Of a stretch of DNA of 64,000 bases, positions 7,668 through 16,038 are shown in pieces. The position numbers and the translations under genes are program-made. Positions within the stretch are counted from its first letter, which is position 1; the number at the start of each line of letters is the position of its first letter. The stretch is from Methylobacterium terricola (GTDB taxonomy: Bacteria; Pseudomonadota; Alphaproteobacteria; Rhizobiales; Beijerinckiaceae): contig NZ_VDDA01000007.1 of the NCBI RefSeq assembly GCF_006151805.1, positions 124,001 to 188,000 of the forward strand. Reading direction: 5' to 3'. Below the pieces are notes generated by a model. The model was not told the origin of the DNA. It did no database searches and was given only the letters and a program-made list of their open reading frames with translations.

Positions 7668-7785
7668 AATACCGCCGCGCCGTCGGACGGATCGGTTCGA
7701 GGGCGCAAGGCAAGCCCGAACGGGCGCCGGCGCTGATGCGCCGGACGCCTTGGCATCGATACGTCGATGAAGGCGCGAGGGTATA
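7668..7785 (+). repeat. Dispersed ~120-bp repeat, family 1, copy A
   Basis: It shares long runs with copies at 8714-8835 (inverted) and 17375-17488 (direct). The conserved core includes GGCGCAAGGCAAGCCCG, GCGCCGGACGCCTTGGCATCG and GGCGCGAGGGTAT. It contains internal palindromes (GCGCCGG..CCGGACGCC and the GCATCG..CGATG stem). It has no coding potential of its own and looks like a REP/MITE-type intergenic element. The rest of the 7572-8075 gap holds only a 15-bp mini-repeat (see separate entry) and the promoter of the next gene. Confidence 0.8.
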
Positions 7786-7882
7786 AGCAGGGGGAAAGCC
7801 TGCTCGGCTCGCCCGACGAGGCTCGGCGCCCCCCGGGGTGAGACAGAAGCCGCATAAGCGGCGCCCGGAACGGCCGTTCCGA

Positions 7883-7927
7883 GGATTTTCTCGCCAAGGA
7901 TCTTCTCGCCCACAATTTCTTCGCCGA
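7883..7927. repeat. 15-bp mini tandem repeat (three imperfect units)
   Basis: The units GGATTTTCTCGCCAA, GGATCTTCTCGCCCA and CAATTTCTTCGCCGA follow each other. On the minus strand they read as GGCGAGAAGATCCTT-like 15-mers. The same 15-mer family (GGCCAAAAGATCCTT twice) occurs inside the 3' end of cysH at 47359-47388, where it encodes a KILGQ repeat. Confidence 0.65.
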
Positions 7928-8075
7928 GCCCGCGGAGCGAAAGGCCCGCCGCCCGACCTAACGATGGGCCGCCGCGGACGTGGAGCGGGCCCCGCGGCGG
8001 CTAGATTTTTACCGGAGGTCATTTTATCGTGGCGGGCGAACGAGAGTTCGATACTTCATCCAGCAGGACAGACGC

Positions 8076-8696
8076 ATGCCCGTGACTGGCCGCATCTTGG
8101 TGACGGCGATGCTGGCTGGGTTGGCTGCATTGCCGCTTGCGACAGAAGACGCACGGGCCGCATCGGCGACCATCGTGGCCCTCGGCGCCAGCAATACGGA
8201 GGGGATGAAGCTCACCACCGCGGAGGCCTACCCCGCACAACTGGAGCGCATCCTCCGCGCGAAGGGCCTCGACGTCTCGGTCATCAATGCAGGCGTGAGC
8301 GGCGACACGTCCGAGGGCATGCTCAACCGTCTCGGGTCGAGCGTGCCGGACGGGACGAGGGTGGTGATCCTACAGCCGGGCGACAACGACGGTCGGGGCG
8401 GCCGGCGGCAGGGCGGTCGTATCGTCGACCCGGCGCAATCGGCATCCAATCTCGACGCCTTGATCACGCAGTTGCAGGCACGAGGCATCGCGGTCGCCGT
8501 TTTCAACGGGCTTGGCGGCGCAGGGCGCGAGGCGGCCATGCGACATCGCGCGGTTTTCCTGGGTCGGTTCTCCGCCGGCATTCCCGACACCGCGCGGCAG
8601 CCCGATGGGCAGCATCTCACGGCCGAGGGCTACGGGATGGTCGCGCAGCGCATTGCGCCGAAGATCAGCGCGATGCTCGGTCGGCGCGGTCGCTGA
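8076..8696 (+). CDS. Secreted SGNH/GDSL-family hydrolase
   Basis: A 206-residue protein with a signal peptide (MPVTGRILVTAMLAGLAALPLATEDARA, cleavage near residue 28). SGNH blocks are present: block I is GASNTEG (nucleophile Ser, with Ala instead of the usual Asp of GDS), block II is NAGVSGDTS, block III GDND, and block V DGQHLTAEGY carries the catalytic Asp and His. It should act as a periplasmic esterase, lipase or acyl-thioesterase (TesA-like). AGGA 7 bases before the ATG sets the start; the frame opens further upstream at 7980. The gene is bracketed by inverted copies of the family 1 repeat, which is unusual. Its place between the peptide exporter and the TolC gene leaves open an ester-cleaving role in that system, but nothing proves it. 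Confidence 0.8.
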   Translation: MPVTGRILVTAMLAGLAALPLATEDARAASATIVALGASNTEGMKLTTAEAYPAQLERILRAKGLDVSVINAGVSGDTSEGMLNRLGSSVPDGTRVVILQPGDNDGRGGRRQGGRIVDPAQSASNLDALITQLQARGIAVAVFNGLGGAGREAAMRHRAVFLGRFSAGIPDTARQPDGQHLTAEGYGMVAQRIAPKISAMLGRRGR

Positions 8697-8713
8697 GGAT
8701 CGGCGCCGGGCAG

Positions 8714-8835
8714 TCATACCCTCGCGCCTCGGCATCGACACGTCGATGCGAAGGCGTCCGGCGCATCGGCGCCGGCGCCCGTTCGGGCTTGCCTTGCGCC
8801 GTCGAACCGATCCGTTCGAAGGCGCGGCGGGATAG
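8714..8835 (-). repeat. Dispersed ~120-bp repeat, family 1, copy B (inverted)
   Basis: Read on the minus strand, this copy aligns with copy A: CGGATCGGTTCGACGGCGCA, GGCAAGCCCGAACGGGCGCC, GATGCGCCGGACGCCT and CGAGGCGCGAGGGTATG. With copy A it forms a ~1.17-kb inverted-repeat pair around the SGNH hydrolase gene. The following stretch to 9037 (about 200 bases) shows no gene and no other clear signal. Confidence 0.8.
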
Positions 8836-9037
8836 ACGATGCCCGCGTGATCGCTCAAGCGTGCGGAGCCGCAGGCTCCACCGCGGGGCTGATGATCCGC
8901 TTTTCGGAGAAACCTCACGGATATCGCATCATCCCTCGACGCATCGGCGATCGGGGCCCATGGCATGAGGCGCCCCGCAGAGGGGACCTGGGCGATCCGG
9001 ATCGGGCCCCGGTCTCGCCCAACGCCGCCGACCCGCC

Positions 9038-10519
9038 TTACCGCGCCTCGTCCGCCCGCGATACCCGGAGCACCGGCGCCGGGAACGATCTCGCGGCCGG
9101 CGGGCTGCTGCCGCGCAAGCCCGGCGGCGCTTCAGGCGGGACACCCGCGAGGGAGCGACGCAGGGCAGGGGGCGGCGGAGGCGCGACCGCGTCGAAGCGA
9201 CGGGCCGGCGATCCGCCGGGAGCGGCGTCGAGGAGCGCCGCCGCGGCGGCGAGCTGGAGCGATTGGCCGTCGCGCTCGTTCAGCACGATCTCCGCCGCCA
9301 CCTCGGCATTGGCGAGCTCGCCGCGGATGTTCAACTCGTCGAGGACGGTGCGGAAGCCCGCGGCGCGCTCGATCCCGAACCCCCGCATCGTCTCGCGCAG
9401 CTCGCGGATCCGCACCACCAGCTGGGTGTATTGCTCGGCCGTCGCCTGGCGCCGGGCGAAGGCGATGCGGGCCGAGGTGAGGGTCGCGAGCTCGCGGTCC
9501 TGCGCCTCGTAGCCGCGCTGGCGTGCCAGCGCCGAGGCCTCGCCGATCCGCGGCAGGGTGCCGGGCTCGTAGAGCGGGACGGTCGCCACCACCCGGGTCG
9601 TGGTGTCGGTGATCCGGTCGAGGACCGGGCTGTAGCCGATCTGCGCGACCTTCGAGAATTGCAGGTTGACCTTCGGCAGCAGGTCGGAGAGCGCCGCCTT
9701 GGCCTGGTAGCCCGCGGCCTCCGCCTCGAGCTGGGACGCCGCGATGTCGGGATTGGCCTTGCGCACCAGCTCGGCGAAGGCGTCGGCGCTGCGCGGCAGC
9801 CCGTCGGGCAGGCGCGGCGGCAGCATCCTCTCGGGCAGCATGCGGGTCAGCCGCGTGAAGTCGAGCCGGGACGCCGTCAGGTCGGCCTGCGCCCGCACCC
9901 GCAGGGCCTCGGCCTCCTGCACCCGCGAGCGGGCGAGCGCCACGTCGGTGCGGGTCGCGTCGTTGAGCTCGAGCTGCTTCTCGGTGAAGGCGGCAATCCG
10001 CTGGATCGCCGCCGCTTGCGCGTCCCGCGCCGCGAGGATCCGGGTGTCGCGCAGCACCGCGATATAGGCGATGGCGGTGTCGAGCAGCACCTGCTGGCGC
10101 CGGCCGATCAGGAGGAGCCGGCCCGATTCGGCGAGCACCCGGGCCGATTGGTAGCTGTTCCAGCGCCGGAAGCCGTCAAAGAGCGGCAGGTTCGCCGAGA
10201 GCCCGACCACCGTCGGCGAACGCCGCGGGGTCGAGTCGAGCCCGACCACCGGGGGCGCAGCGTCGGGCGAGTAGGTGATGCGGCTGCGCAGCGGCCGGTC
10301 GGCCGTGAAGGCGACCGTGGGCATGAACGCGTCGATCGCGCCGCGCAGGCGCTCCTCGGCCCCGTCCTGGCGCGCCCGCTCGGCCCGCAGCACGAAGCTC
10401 GACTCCAGCGCCGCCGCGGAGGCCTCCTCAAGGCTCTGCGCCCGCGCCGCGCCGGCAGCGCCCGCCAGGATCGCCAGGAGGCAGCCCAGCCCCTCCAACC
10501 TCGCGCGCCGCACCGGCAT
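9038..10519 (-). CDS. TolC-family outer membrane efflux protein
   Basis: A 493-residue protein with signal peptide MPVRRARLEGLGCLLAILAG ending near AGAARA-QS, followed by two outer-membrane-efflux repeats. Each repeat shows the alternating coiled-coil pattern of TolC helices (for example ILAARDAQAAAIQRIAAFTE and the matching LATLTSARIAFARRQATAEQ). The C-terminal ~50 residues are Pro/Ala-rich. The frame runs upstream to 10657, but the signal peptide and a GGAG 7 bases before the ATG support this start. TolC proteins form the outer membrane channel for HlyD/ABC systems. It is the nearest channel to the peptide exporter, although it is transcribed from the other strand and could serve other pumps. 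Confidence 0.9.
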   Translation of the reverse strand: MPVRRARLEGLGCLLAILAGAAGAARAQSLEEASAAALESSFVLRAERARQDGAEERLRGAIDAFMPTVAFTADRPLRSRITYSPDAAPPVVGLDSTPRRSPTVVGLSANLPLFDGFRRWNSYQSARVLAESGRLLLIGRRQQVLLDTAIAYIAVLRDTRILAARDAQAAAIQRIAAFTEKQLELNDATRTDVALARSRVQEAEALRVRAQADLTASRLDFTRLTRMLPERMLPPRLPDGLPRSADAFAELVRKANPDIAASQLEAEAAGYQAKAALSDLLPKVNLQFSKVAQIGYSPVLDRITDTTTRVVATVPLYEPGTLPRIGEASALARQRGYEAQDRELATLTSARIAFARRQATAEQYTQLVVRIRELRETMRGFGIERAAGFRTVLDELNIRGELANAEVAAEIVLNERDGQSLQLAAAAALLDAAPGGSPARRFDAVAPPPPPALRRSLAGVPPEAPPGLRGSSPPAARSFPAPVLRVSRADEAR

Positions 10520-10846
10520 CTGATCTCCGAAGGATGTGGGAGCGCCGGCCGTCTCGCAAGGCTTCGCCCCCGTGAAGGGTTCGTCCCGGCAAGGCCGCCG
10601 CGAACGGCCGCTCTCTTCTTCGCGCAACAGGGTGAAGGAAGCCTTACCTACGGACACGAACTCTCACGGGCCTCGGCCGGGCAGGACAACGATGCCGTAT
10701 TGACGACGATGATTGGCCGAACCTCTCGACATATCAAGACCGTACCCTGCGGATGCAGCGTCGATCGACCGATGATGATTGAAAATGTCCGGAACGGCGA
10801 CCGGTCGATACTCGGGCCGAGCGGCCAGATCGAGAGCTTTCCGGCG
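10520..10846 (-). other. Intergenic region between tolC-like and gntR genes
   Basis: About 330 bases with no supported gene. The part near 10730-10800 is less GC-rich and contains several short ATG/GATT motifs. It is the likely promoter region of the TolC-like gene, but no clear box pair was found. Confidence 0.3.
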
Positions 10847-11809
10847 TCATTCGGCGGGCAGGACCACCCCGGGCTTGGCCGCATCCGGCCCGCGCCCCCG
10901 CTCCGGCGCGCCGCCCAGCGGGCCGACCGCGATCGAGCGCAGCAGGGTCGCCCGGGCGGTGCGCAGATGGGCCCGGCAGGTCTGGTCGATCTGGCGCAGG
11001 TCGCGCGAGCGCAGGGCGGCGATGTAGTCCAGATGCTCGCGCAGGGCGACGCGATTGCGCTCCTTCTCGTCTGACTTGTCCCATTGGTAATGGTAGTGGA
11101 AGATGATCGAGATCACATCGTAGAAGTCGCGAATGAACCGGTTGCGCGAGGTGTCGTGGATGAGCCGGTGCAGCCGCTCGTCGAGGCGCGAGAAGTCGCG
11201 ATAGCGCGCGTCGATCTCGGAAAGCAGGGCGTGATGCTCGCGCTCGATCGAGGCCAGCTCGGCCCAGGCCGGCGAGTCCGGCGCCAGCTCGACGAAGCGG
11301 CGGGCCGAGCGCAACTCGAACATCTCGCGGATCTCGTAGATCTCGGCGGCGAAGTCCGGCGTCACCCCGGCGAAGATCCAGCCGCTGTTCTCGCGCCGCT
11401 TCAGCAGCCCGAACTGGCTGAACCGGGTCAGGTATTCCCGCACAGCCGTGGTCGAGACGCCGAACAGGCGGGCCAGTTCCGAGGTGTTGACCACCTGGCC
11501 CGGGCGGCAATCGCCCTGCAGCACCCATTGCATGAACTTGCGCTCGACGGCCTCGGCCACCGTCTCGGTCTCGAAGCCCGGGAAGTAATCCTCCGGCACC
11601 GGGTGGCGGATCAGGCGCCGCCGCGTCCCGTCCGTCCCGACGATGCCGGCGGCCGCCAGACCCGACAGCACGCCCCGCACCGTGGTGCGGCTGACCTCCA
11701 GCGCGTCCGACAGCTCGGCCTCCGAGACGCCCCAGGACCCGAGCGGCCGCGCCGCCAGCGTAGACAAGCAGTGGTTGTAGGCCCGCTTATGGACCGTGTT
11801 CGCCCGCAT
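10847..11809 (-). CDS. GntR/FCD-type regulator with two winged-helix segments
   Basis: A 320-residue regulator. A first helix-turn-helix (VSEAELSDALEVSRTTVRGV, ~28-47) lies before a second one (NTSELARLFGVSTTAVREYL, ~107-126), and both have the GntR-like recognition pattern. An FCD-type all-helical effector domain follows (EIYEIREMFELRSARRF, then His-rich HRLIHDTSRN and FHYHYQ, likely metal/ligand site). GntR proteins normally have one DNA-binding domain, so the tandem arrangement is uncommon. The start is set by GGAGGG close to the ATG; an upstream frame extends to 11929. It is divergent from the dehydrogenase/ABC importer operon and probably represses it until a sugar acid or related ligand binds. 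Confidence 0.88.
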   Translation of the reverse strand: MRANTVHKRAYNHCLSTLAARPLGSWGVSEAELSDALEVSRTTVRGVLSGLAAAGIVGTDGTRRRLIRHPVPEDYFPGFETETVAEAVERKFMQWVLQGDCRPGQVVNTSELARLFGVSTTAVREYLTRFSQFGLLKRRENSGWIFAGVTPDFAAEIYEIREMFELRSARRFVELAPDSPAWAELASIEREHHALLSEIDARYRDFSRLDERLHRLIHDTSRNRFIRDFYDVISIIFHYHYQWDKSDEKERNRVALREHLDYIAALRSRDLRQIDQTCRAHLRTARATLLRSIAVGPLGGAPERGRGPDAAKPGVVLPAE

Positions 11810-11882
11810 CCCGCCCTCCCAGGGGCACGATTCCAGCACGCCGGCCCGGACTCGTCCACTCGCCCCCACGGCGGTTTTTCGC

Positions 11883-11940
11883 ACATAAAAAACCGATTGA
11901 CAGCCACGGTCGCACGGTTCTTTATGCATGATAATACATA
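11883..11940 (+). promoter_or_regulatory. Promoter/operator of the sugar-acid-type operon
   Basis: An inverted repeat of CATAAAAAACCG (11883-11894) and CGGTTCTTTATG (11914-11925) matches at 11 of 12 positions. It encloses a consensus -35 box TTGACA at 11896-11901. A third half-site CATAA (11936-11940) pairs with the inner TTATG (11921-11925). The right arm covers the expected -10 position (CTTTAT, 11919-11924), so a dimeric GntR bound here would block transcription. This fits the divergent regulator gene. Confidence 0.65.
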
Positions 11941-12009
11941 AGACCTACCCGGTGAGGACACGCCCTTGGCCCTGAACGGCAGCATCTCCGCCTTCGCGGC
12001 GCGTTCCGC

Positions 12010-13176
12010 ATGAGCGCCGCCCACGAGACGTCCTCCGCCCGGCCCGGGCGAGTCGTCCAGTTCGGCACCAGCCGCTTCCTGCAGGCCCATGCCGACCTGT
12101 TCATCCACGAGGCGCGCGAGGCCGGCCAGGCGGTCGGCCCGGTCGCGGTGGTGCAGACCTCCGGCAGCGCCGCCCGGGCGGGGCGCGTCGCCGCCTTCGG
12201 GGCGCCGGGCGGGTATCCGGTGATCATCCGTGGCATCGAGGACGGCGTCGCGGTCGAGCGGCAGGTCACCGTCACCAGCATCGACCGCGGCCTCTCGGCC
12301 ACGACCGACTGGGACGCCGTGACGGCCCTGTTCGTCGACGAGGCCGAGATCGTCCTCTCCAATACCGGCGATACCGGCTACGCGATTGCGGCGGCGGATC
12401 GCGGTCCGAGCCTGATCGAGGCGGCGCCGCCGGCGTCGTTCCCCGGCAAGCTGACCCAGCTCCTCTACCGCCGCTGGCAGGCCGGCGGGCGCCCGCTCAC
12501 GGTGCTGCCCTGCGAGCTGATCAACCGCAACGGCCGGGTGTTGCAGGATCTGGTCCTTCACCTCGCCACGGAGGCCGGCCTGCCGGAGCAGTTCCGGACC
12601 TGGCTGCGCGCGGACGTGATCTTCACCGACACCCTCGTCGACCGGATCGTCTCCGAGCCGATCGAGCCCGTCGGCGCCGTGGCCGAGCCCTACGCCCTAT
12701 GGGCGATCGAGCGCCGGCCGGGCCTCGCGCTCCCGTGCGAGCATCCCTGCATCGTCCTCGCCGACGATCTCGAACCCTACGAGCGGCTGAAGCTGCACAT
12801 CCTCAATCTCGGCCACACGGTCCTCGCCGAGATCTGGCAGCGCGAGGGCCGGCCGGCCGACGAGACCGTGCGCGCGATCCTCGCCGATCCGGCGGTCCGG
12901 GCGCGGCTCGACGCGCTCTACCGCGACGAGGTGGTGCCGGGCTTCGCCGCCCGCGGGATGGAGGCGCAGGCCGAGGCTTACGTCGCCGCCACCCTCGACC
13001 GGTTCCTCAACCCGTCGCTGAACCACCGGCTCGCCGACATCGCCCAGAACCACGTCCAGAAGGTCGCGCGGCGGGTGAACGCCTTCCTGGCCTGGGTCGA
13101 GGAGGCGGGCGCCAGCTTGCCCGCCCCGGTGTTGCGGGCGCTCGCCGCCGCCTACCCGCAAGCGGACGCGGCATGA
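12010..13176 (+). CDS. Tagaturonate reductase-like / mannitol dehydrogenase-family oxidoreductase
   Basis: A 388-residue NAD-dependent polyol/sugar-acid dehydrogenase of the mannitol dehydrogenase superfamily. The N-terminal VVQFGTSRFLQAH segment matches the UxaB/UxuB opening. The C-terminal catalytic region YERLKLHILNLGHTVLAE carries the conserved Lys (LKLxILN..H). It is shorter than E. coli UxaB (~480). A good ribosome site GAGGA at 11954-11958 precedes not this ATG but a TTG-initiated 15-codon frame (11966-12013) whose TGA overlaps the ATG, so translation may be coupled to a leader peptide. Its ATGA overlap with the permease gene and the zinc dehydrogenase at the operon end suggest two-step oxidation/reduction of an imported sugar acid. 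The exact substrate is unknown. Confidence 0.82.
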   Translation: MSAAHETSSARPGRVVQFGTSRFLQAHADLFIHEAREAGQAVGPVAVVQTSGSAARAGRVAAFGAPGGYPVIIRGIEDGVAVERQVTVTSIDRGLSATTDWDAVTALFVDEAEIVLSNTGDTGYAIAAADRGPSLIEAAPPASFPGKLTQLLYRRWQAGGRPLTVLPCELINRNGRVLQDLVLHLATEAGLPEQFRTWLRADVIFTDTLVDRIVSEPIEPVGAVAEPYALWAIERRPGLALPCEHPCIVLADDLEPYERLKLHILNLGHTVLAEIWQREGRPADETVRAILADPAVRARLDALYRDEVVPGFAARGMEAQAEAYVAATLDRFLNPSLNHRLADIAQNHVQKVARRVNAFLAWVEEAGASLPAPVLRALAAAYPQADAA

Positions 13177-13856
13177 CCTACCAATTCGACTTCGCGTCCT
13201 TGCTGCCATACTGGCGCGACTTCGCCGCCGGCGTCTGGCTCACGCTCCAGCTCTCGGCGGTGGCGACGGTGCTCGGCTTCGTCGGCGGCGCGCTCTGCGC
13301 CATCGCCCGGGCCGACGGGCCGCCCTGGCTCAGGCGGGCCGTGGGGGCCTATGTCGAGGTGATCCGCAACACGCCGCTGCTCGTCCAGATCTTCCTGGTC
13401 TATTTCGGCATCGCGGTGCTGGGCTTGAGGGTCGACGCCAACGTCGCGGCGGTCGCGGCGCTGGTCGTCAACGTCGTCGCCTATACGTGCGAGATCATGC
13501 GCGCCGGGATCGAGAGCATCCACCGGGCGCAGGTCGAGGCGGGCGAGTGCCTGGGGCTGAACCGCCGCCAGATCTACTGGCACGTGGTGCTGCGCCCGGC
13601 GATCGAGCGGGTCTACCCGGCGCTGGTCAGCCAGTACGTGCTCCTGATGCTCGCCTCGTCGATCTGCTCGCAGATCTCGGCCGAGGAGCTGACGGCGGTG
13701 GCGAACCGCATCCAATCCGACACCTTCCGCAGCTTCGAGACCTACATCGCCGTCGGCCTCGTCTACCTCGCCCTGTCCTTCGTGGTGCGATGGGCCTTCT
13801 GGGGCTTCGGCCTCCTCGTCTTCACCCGCCGGCGCAAGCTCGGCACGGCCCTCTAG
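13173..13856 (+). CDS. Polar-type ABC importer permease 1
   Basis: A 227-residue inner membrane permease of the His/Glu/Gln (PAAT) type. It has about five membrane helices and the EAA loop IHRAQVEAGECLGLNRRQIY with the conserved Gly, followed by HVVLRPAIERVYP. The family motif EVIRNTPLLVQIFLVYFG, typical of GlnP/HisQM proteins, is present. The ATG overlaps the stop of the dehydrogenase gene, so translation is coupled. It pairs with the next permease to form a heterodimer. Although PAAT systems usually carry amino acids, the flanking dehydrogenases point to a carboxylated sugar or related acid. Confidence 0.92.
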   Translation: MTYQFDFASLLPYWRDFAAGVWLTLQLSAVATVLGFVGGALCAIARADGPPWLRRAVGAYVEVIRNTPLLVQIFLVYFGIAVLGLRVDANVAAVAALVVNVVAYTCEIMRAGIESIHRAQVEAGECLGLNRRQIYWHVVLRPAIERVYPALVSQYVLLMLASSICSQISAEELTAVANRIQSDTFRSFETYIAVGLVYLALSFVVRWAFWGFGLLVFTRRRKLGTAL

Positions 13857-13870
13857 CGGGGAGGGGAGCG

Positions 13871-14524
13871 ATGCCCACTTTCGGACCCCAGCACCTCTGG
13901 TTCCTGCTCCAGGCCGCGGGCTGGACGCTGGCGCTCTCCGCCATCGCCTTCGTCGGCGGCGGCCTCCTCGGCTTCGGCGTGGCGCTCGCCCGCATCTCGC
14001 GCAACCGCGTCGTGCGGGGCGCGGCATCCGCCTACGTGCAGGTGGTGCAGGGCACGCCGCTGCTGATCCTGCTGTTCATGATCTATTTCGGCCTCGCCAT
14101 TGCGGGCTTCGACCAGCTGCCGGCGCTGATCGCGGCGGGAGCGGGCTTGACCATCTACGCCTCGGGCTTCCTCGGCGAGATCTGGCGCGGCTGCATCGAG
14201 GCGGTGCCGAAGACCCAGTGGGAGGCGGCGGAATGCCTGGCCCTGTCGCCCTGGCAGCGCCTGACCCGGGTGGTGCTGCCGCAGGCGATGCGCCTCGCCA
14301 CCGCGCCGACGGTCGGATTCCTGGTCCAGATCGTCAAGAACACCTCGCTCGCCTCGGTCGTGGGCTTCGTCGAGCTGTCGCAGGCGGGCAAACTCATCAA
14401 CAACTCGATCTTCCAGCCCTTCATCATCTTCGTGACCGTGGCGATGTTCTACTTCGCCATCTGCTATCCGCTGTCGGCCTGGAGCCGCGGGCTGGAGAGG
14501 AGGCTCAATGTCGGCCGTCGTTAA
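13871..14524 (+). CDS. Polar-type ABC importer permease 2
   Basis: A 217-residue partner permease. It shows the same family signature (YVQVVQGTPLLILLFMIYFG) and EAA loop VPKTQWEAAECLALSPWQRL followed by VVLPQAMRLATAP, with about five helices. GAGGGGAG lies just before its ATG, 14 bases after the first permease. Its 3' end overlaps the ATPase gene by 17 bases, a sign of tight operon packing. It forms the translocation channel with permease 1. Confidence 0.92.
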   Translation: MPTFGPQHLWFLLQAAGWTLALSAIAFVGGGLLGFGVALARISRNRVVRGAASAYVQVVQGTPLLILLFMIYFGLAIAGFDQLPALIAAGAGLTIYASGFLGEIWRGCIEAVPKTQWEAAECLALSPWQRLTRVVLPQAMRLATAPTVGFLVQIVKNTSLASVVGFVELSQAGKLINNSIFQPFIIFVTVAMFYFAICYPLSAWSRGLERRLNVGRR

Positions 14525-15236
14525 GCTTGCCAACGTCCACAAGAGCTTCGGCCCGCTGAAGGTCCTGGACGGCGTCTCGTTCGAGGTCGGCCGCGGCGAG
14601 GTGGTGGCGTTGATCGGCCAGTCCGGCTCCGGGAAATCCACTGCGCTGCGCTGCATCAACGCCCTCGAGACGATCGAGGCGGGAGCGATCGAGGTCTGCG
14701 GCCACGCGATCCACGCGCCCACCCTCGACAAGCGGGCCTTGCGGCTCTCCGTCGGCATCGTCTTCCAGAGCTACAACCTCTTCCCGCACCTCACCGCGCT
14801 CCAGAACATCATGCTGGCCCCGACCTGCGTGAAGGGCCTCAAGCGCAAGGACGCGCACGACCTGGCGATGGAGTGCCTGACCCGGGTGGGACTGTCCGAG
14901 AAGGCGGGGCATTACCCCGAGCAGCTCTCCGGCGGTCAGCAGCAGCGGGTCGCCATCGCCCGGTCGCTGGCCATGCAGCCGCAGGTGATGCTGTTCGACG
15001 AGGTCACCTCCGCCCTCGACCCGCAGCTCACCGCGGAGGTGCTGAAGGTCATGGAGGATCTGGCCCGCGGCGGCATGACCATGATCCTGGTCACCCACGA
15101 GATGGGCTTTGCCCGCCGCGTCGCCGGCACCGTCATCTACATGCGCCAGGGCCGGGTCTGGGAGACCCTGGCCGGCCGCGACCTCGACAACCCGCAAACG
15201 CCCGAGCTGCGCGACTTCGTCGGCAGCGGGCTGTAA
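14508..15236 (+). CDS. Polar-type ABC importer ATP-binding protein (GlnQ-like)
   Basis: A 242-residue ATPase. Walker A is GQSGSGKST (~38-46), the Q-loop region is VFQSYNLFPH, the signature is LSGGQQQR, Walker B is VMLFDEVTSALDP, and the switch His lies in VTHEMGFARR. The LFPHLTALQNIMLAP stretch is diagnostic for the GlnQ/HisP subfamily. It overlaps the second permease gene and is followed after 19 bases by the binding protein. It energises import through the two permeases. Confidence 0.94.
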   Translation: MSAVVKLANVHKSFGPLKVLDGVSFEVGRGEVVALIGQSGSGKSTALRCINALETIEAGAIEVCGHAIHAPTLDKRALRLSVGIVFQSYNLFPHLTALQNIMLAPTCVKGLKRKDAHDLAMECLTRVGLSEKAGHYPEQLSGGQQQRVAIARSLAMQPQVMLFDEVTSALDPQLTAEVLKVMEDLARGGMTMILVTHEMGFARRVAGTVIYMRQGRVWETLAGRDLDNPQTPELRDFVGSGL

Positions 15237-15255
15237 GACCAAAGGAGACTTAGGG

Positions 15256-16038
15256 ATGAAGCGCAGGACCTTCCTGGCCGGCGGCGTCGCGGCCGCCGCC
15301 ACCCTGGCGATGCCGGCCCTCGCCGACACGCTCGACACGATCAGGAGCCGCAAGAAGCTGCTCGTCGCCCTCGATCTCGGCTCGCCGCCCTTCGGCATGA
15401 CCGACGCCGCGATGCAGCCGACCGGCTCCGACGTCGAGACCGCCCGGCGGCTCGCCGCCGAGTGGGAGCTGCCGCTGGAGATCGTGCAGGTGACGAGCCC
15501 GAACCGGGTGCCGTTCCTGCTCACCGGCAAGGCCGACATGGTCATCGCCTCGTTCAGCGTGAACGAGGAGCGCCAGAAGGTGATCGACTTCTCGGATCCC
15601 TACGGGGTGATCCAGGCGGTGATCGCCGGGCCGAAGGACCGTGAGGTCAAGGATTACGCCGCGGTCGTCGGCAAGCGCCTCGGCACCACCCGCGGCAGCA
15701 CCAACGACAAGGAGGCGACCGCCCGCGCCCAGGGCGCCCAGATGGTGCGCTACGACGACGACGCCACGCTGATCACCGCGATGGTCTCGGGGCAGGTCGA
15801 CATGGTGGCGACCTCGCCGCAGGTCATGAACACCGCCAATGCCCGGAAGCCCCCGGCACCGTTCGAGACCAAGATCGTGATGCGGACGTTCCCGTACGCG
15901 ATCGGCATCCGCAAGGGCGAGCCCAAGCTGCAGACCGCGCTGAACGAGTGGGTGCGCAAGAACCTGCGCAACGGCGAGCTCAACGCGATCTACAAGAAGT
16001 ACCACGGCAGCGACCTGCCGCCCGAGATGCTGGCGTAA
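15256..16038 (+). CDS. Periplasmic substrate-binding protein of the polar ABC importer
   Basis: A 260-residue family 3 solute-binding protein. It begins MKRRTFLAGGVAAAATLAMP and has cleavage near ALA-DT; the RR in the n-region is Tat-like. Family 3 hallmarks are GSDVETARRLAAEW, MVIASFSVNEERQKVIDFSD, and the RLGTTRGSTND hinge segment followed by VSGQVDMVATSP. An AAAGGAG site lies 11 bases upstream. It is the fourth part of the importer. The ligand cannot be read from sequence. Confidence 0.92.
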   Translation: MKRRTFLAGGVAAAATLAMPALADTLDTIRSRKKLLVALDLGSPPFGMTDAAMQPTGSDVETARRLAAEWELPLEIVQVTSPNRVPFLLTGKADMVIASFSVNEERQKVIDFSDPYGVIQAVIAGPKDREVKDYAAVVGKRLGTTRGSTNDKEATARAQGAQMVRYDDDATLITAMVSGQVDMVATSPQVMNTANARKPPAPFETKIVMRTFPYAIGIRKGEPKLQTALNEWVRKNLRNGELNAIYKKYHGSDLPPEMLA

